DNA from: CAUPWF01 sp044425815
GTDB taxonomy: Bacteria > Bacillota > Clostridia > Lachnospirales > Lachnospiraceae
Direction: 5' to 3'
Assembly: GCA_044425815.1 (NCBI GenBank)
Contig: JAWXVA010000018.1
Location: 1 to 33,289, forward strand
Length of the DNA: 33,289 nucleotides
Position 1 is the stretch's first letter. Each line of letters opens with the position of its first letter. The notes beneath the pieces are model-generated. The model saw only the letters and a program-made list of their open reading frames with translations. It was not told the origin of the DNA and did not search any database. This document shows positions 31,853-33,289 of this stretch, piece by piece. Position numbers and translations under genes: made by a program.

Positions 31853-33172
31853 TTATTCTACTATGATTTTGTCTATCATATTCCAAAAATCTGGAAATGA
31901 AATATCAACACAATGCGAATCTACAATAGTAGTTTCGCCATCAGCGACCAATCCAGCAATAGCGAAAGCCATAGCGATTCGATGGTCCATATAACTATCA
32001 ATGGTTGCACCATGTAGAGTAGTGCTACCTTTTATAATCATGCCATCTTCAGTTGGAGTGATATCGACACCCATGTTACTGAGACCAGCTACAACCGTAT
32101 CAATTCTATTAGATTCTTTTACTTTTAATTCAGCAGCGTCACGTATAATAGTAGTGCCGTCAGCAAGAGCAGCCATTACAGCAATCATAGGGATTTCATC
32201 AATTAAGGTTGGGATAATATCCCCTTCGATTGTAGTCGCGTGAAGTTTGCTGTATCGCACAAGCAAATCAGCAACAGGTTCTCCGCCAGCGCTCCGTTCA
32301 TTTACAAATGCAATATTGGCTCCCATATTGTTACAAACTTCTAAGATTCCAGCTCTAGTTGGGTTGATGCCAACATTTTTTACAAGGACTTCAGAACCTG
32401 GAACAAGCAGAGCGGCAGCAATAAAATATGCAGCAGAGGATATATCACCAGGAACGACAATGTCTTGGGCATATAGATCTTCGCAAGGTGAAATTGTAGC
32501 GGTTGGAAGCATTCTAGTGTGTCCGTCGGAATCCATTACTTCTGTAAGATTAGATTCTATAGTAGCACCAAATTGTTTTAACATTAATTCCGTATGGTTT
32601 CTGGAAAGACTAGGCTCGATAACAGTAGTCTTGTTATCTGCATATAGCCCTGCTAGTAAAATAGCTGATTTCACTTGCGCAGAGGCAACTGGTGAATGGT
32701 AGATGATACCGTGCAAATGATTGGGTGCAATATGAAGTGGTGCACATCCATCATGATTCATACTAGTGATATTAGCCCCCATCATAGAAAGCGGTGTTTG
32801 AACACGTTTCATAGGACGCATATTTAATGATGCATCACCAGAAAGGATAGTTTCAAAATCTTGACCAGACAAAATGCCTGAAATGAGTCTGGTAGTAGTG
32901 CCGCTGTTTCCAACATCAAGTGTAGTGACGGGTTGCTGCAATCCTCTTAATCCTTTTCCGTGAACAATAATTTCGGAATTTGTCTCTTCGATTTCAATGC
33001 CCATAGCACGAAAACATTCAATGGTAGAGAAGCAATCAGCACCTTTTAGGAAATTTGTGATGCGTGTAGTGCCTTTAGCGATTGCACCAAACATTACAGC
33101 GCGGTGAGAAATAGATTTATCGCCTGGTATTTCAAATATACCCTTTATATTACAAACTGGTTTAATAATCAT
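31853..33172 (-). CDS. aroA: 3-phosphoshikimate 1-carboxyvinyltransferase (EPSP synthase)
   Basis: A 439-residue enzyme of the shikimate pathway that joins shikimate-3-phosphate and phosphoenolpyruvate. Recognised by PGDKSISHR (16-24), LDVGNSGTTTRL (about 85-96), RPMKRVQTPL, PGDISSAAYF and the C-terminal RDAAELKVKESNRI and SYMDHRIAMAF. GNSGTT and RPMKR resemble the class II group (known for glyphosate-tolerant members); this is a family note, not a test of tolerance. I place the start at 33172, seven bases after AAAGGA. An open frame extends 23 codons further upstream through the promoter and is not coding. The neighbour on its 5' side lies beyond the window. Confidence 0.95.
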   Translation of the reverse strand: MIIKPVCNIKGIFEIPGDKSISHRAVMFGAIAKGTTRITNFLKGADCFSTIECFRAMGIEIEETNSEIIVHGKGLRGLQQPVTTLDVGNSGTTTRLISGILSGQDFETILSGDASLNMRPMKRVQTPLSMMGANITSMNHDGCAPLHIAPNHLHGIIYHSPVASAQVKSAILLAGLYADNKTTVIEPSLSRNHTELMLKQFGATIESNLTEVMDSDGHTRMLPTATISPCEDLYAQDIVVPGDISSAAYFIAAALLVPGSEVLVKNVGINPTRAGILEVCNNMGANIAFVNERSAGGEPVADLLVRYSKLHATTIEGDIIPTLIDEIPMIAVMAALADGTTIIRDAAELKVKESNRIDTVVAGLSNMGVDITPTEDGMIIKGSTTLHGATIDSYMDHRIAMAFAIAGLVADGETTIVDSHCVDISFPDFWNMIDKIIVE

Positions 33173-33212
33173 AAGTAAGTCCTTTCTGTTGTAAAATTGT
33201 GTATTAGAAGTT

Positions 33213-33241
33213 ATTATACAGTATTTCGTTGCTGACAGCAA
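33213..33241 (-). promoter_or_regulatory. aroA promoter with palindromic operator candidate
   Basis: On the minus strand TTGCTG (33241-33236) and a perfect TATAAT (33218-33213) are 17 bases apart. The -35 is the left half of the perfect 13-bp palindrome TTGCTGTCAGCAA (33229-33241), a shape expected of a dimeric repressor site. The leader before the ATG is about 33 bases. Confidence 0.65.
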
Positions 33242-33289
33242 ATGTATAAACAGTATCTTATATATAAATTTTCTCTCTGATGATGATTG

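Noticed and set aside
33173..33241. N-terminal extension of aroA by 23 codons
   Set aside because: It runs through the predicted promoter; the start at 33172 has a ribosome binding site and the protein then begins as in the family.

Overview
The window comes from a low-GC, AT-rich member of the Firmicutes, most likely a strict anaerobe of the Clostridia (Lachnospiraceae-like). This is inferred from AAGGAGG-type ribosome binding sites, AT-rich codon use, a SpoIID-type sporulation protein, an ATP-type PEP carboxykinase, a ferredoxin-fused aldo/keto reductase, an AGCS amino-acid symporter beside an AgrC/LytTR two-component system, and a molybdenum hydroxylase operon with selenium-cofactor genes. 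No phage, insertion sequence, CRISPR array, tRNA or rRNA was recognised. The species cannot be named from the sequence alone.

Left part (1-5844): a possible gene end at the left edge, a DUF1015 protein, then a minus-strand response regulator plus histidine kinase operon. This operon diverges from a sodium:alanine/glycine-type symporter that has its own promoter, a leader with an inverted repeat, and a strong terminator.

Middle-left (5896-14287): a row of plus-strand genes. They are a GNAT acetyltransferase, a ferredoxin-fused aldo/keto reductase, a zinc-phospholipase-C-like protein, two transporters (UMF1-type MFS and MATE, overlapping by 7 bases), an Uup-type ABC-F ATPase, a PHP phosphoesterase and an Rrf2 regulator. 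The row closes with a strong terminator.

Centre (14290-21632): leuC-leuD-thrC and a small membrane protein form an operon whose promoter is bracketed by an inverted repeat. Then comes a strongly expressed, divergent pckA with its own promoter and terminator, an aldose-epimerase-like protein and thioredoxin. After these lies an independent structured non-coding RNA with a consensus promoter, long-range pairing and a terminator. The automatic start of the next gene (spoIID-like) falls inside that terminator, so I moved the start downstream.

Right part (21667-33289): a SpoIID-domain protein and a YihY/BrkB membrane protein, then an eight-kilobase operon. The operon encodes a three-subunit molybdenum hydroxylase (FAD, 2Fe-2S and Mo subunits) and its maturation genes: a MoeA-like molybdopterin-binding protein, XdhC, a MocA-type nucleotidyltransferase, and a fusion of YqeC with YqeB. 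YqeB, YqeC and this neighbourhood are the known markers of selenium-dependent molybdenum hydroxylases, in which selenium is a labile cofactor rather than selenocysteine. The partner selD is not in the window. The operon ends at a hairpin shared with the convergent aroA, whose promoter carries a perfect palindrome. The most notable items are the YqeC-YqeB fusion operon and the structured RNA.
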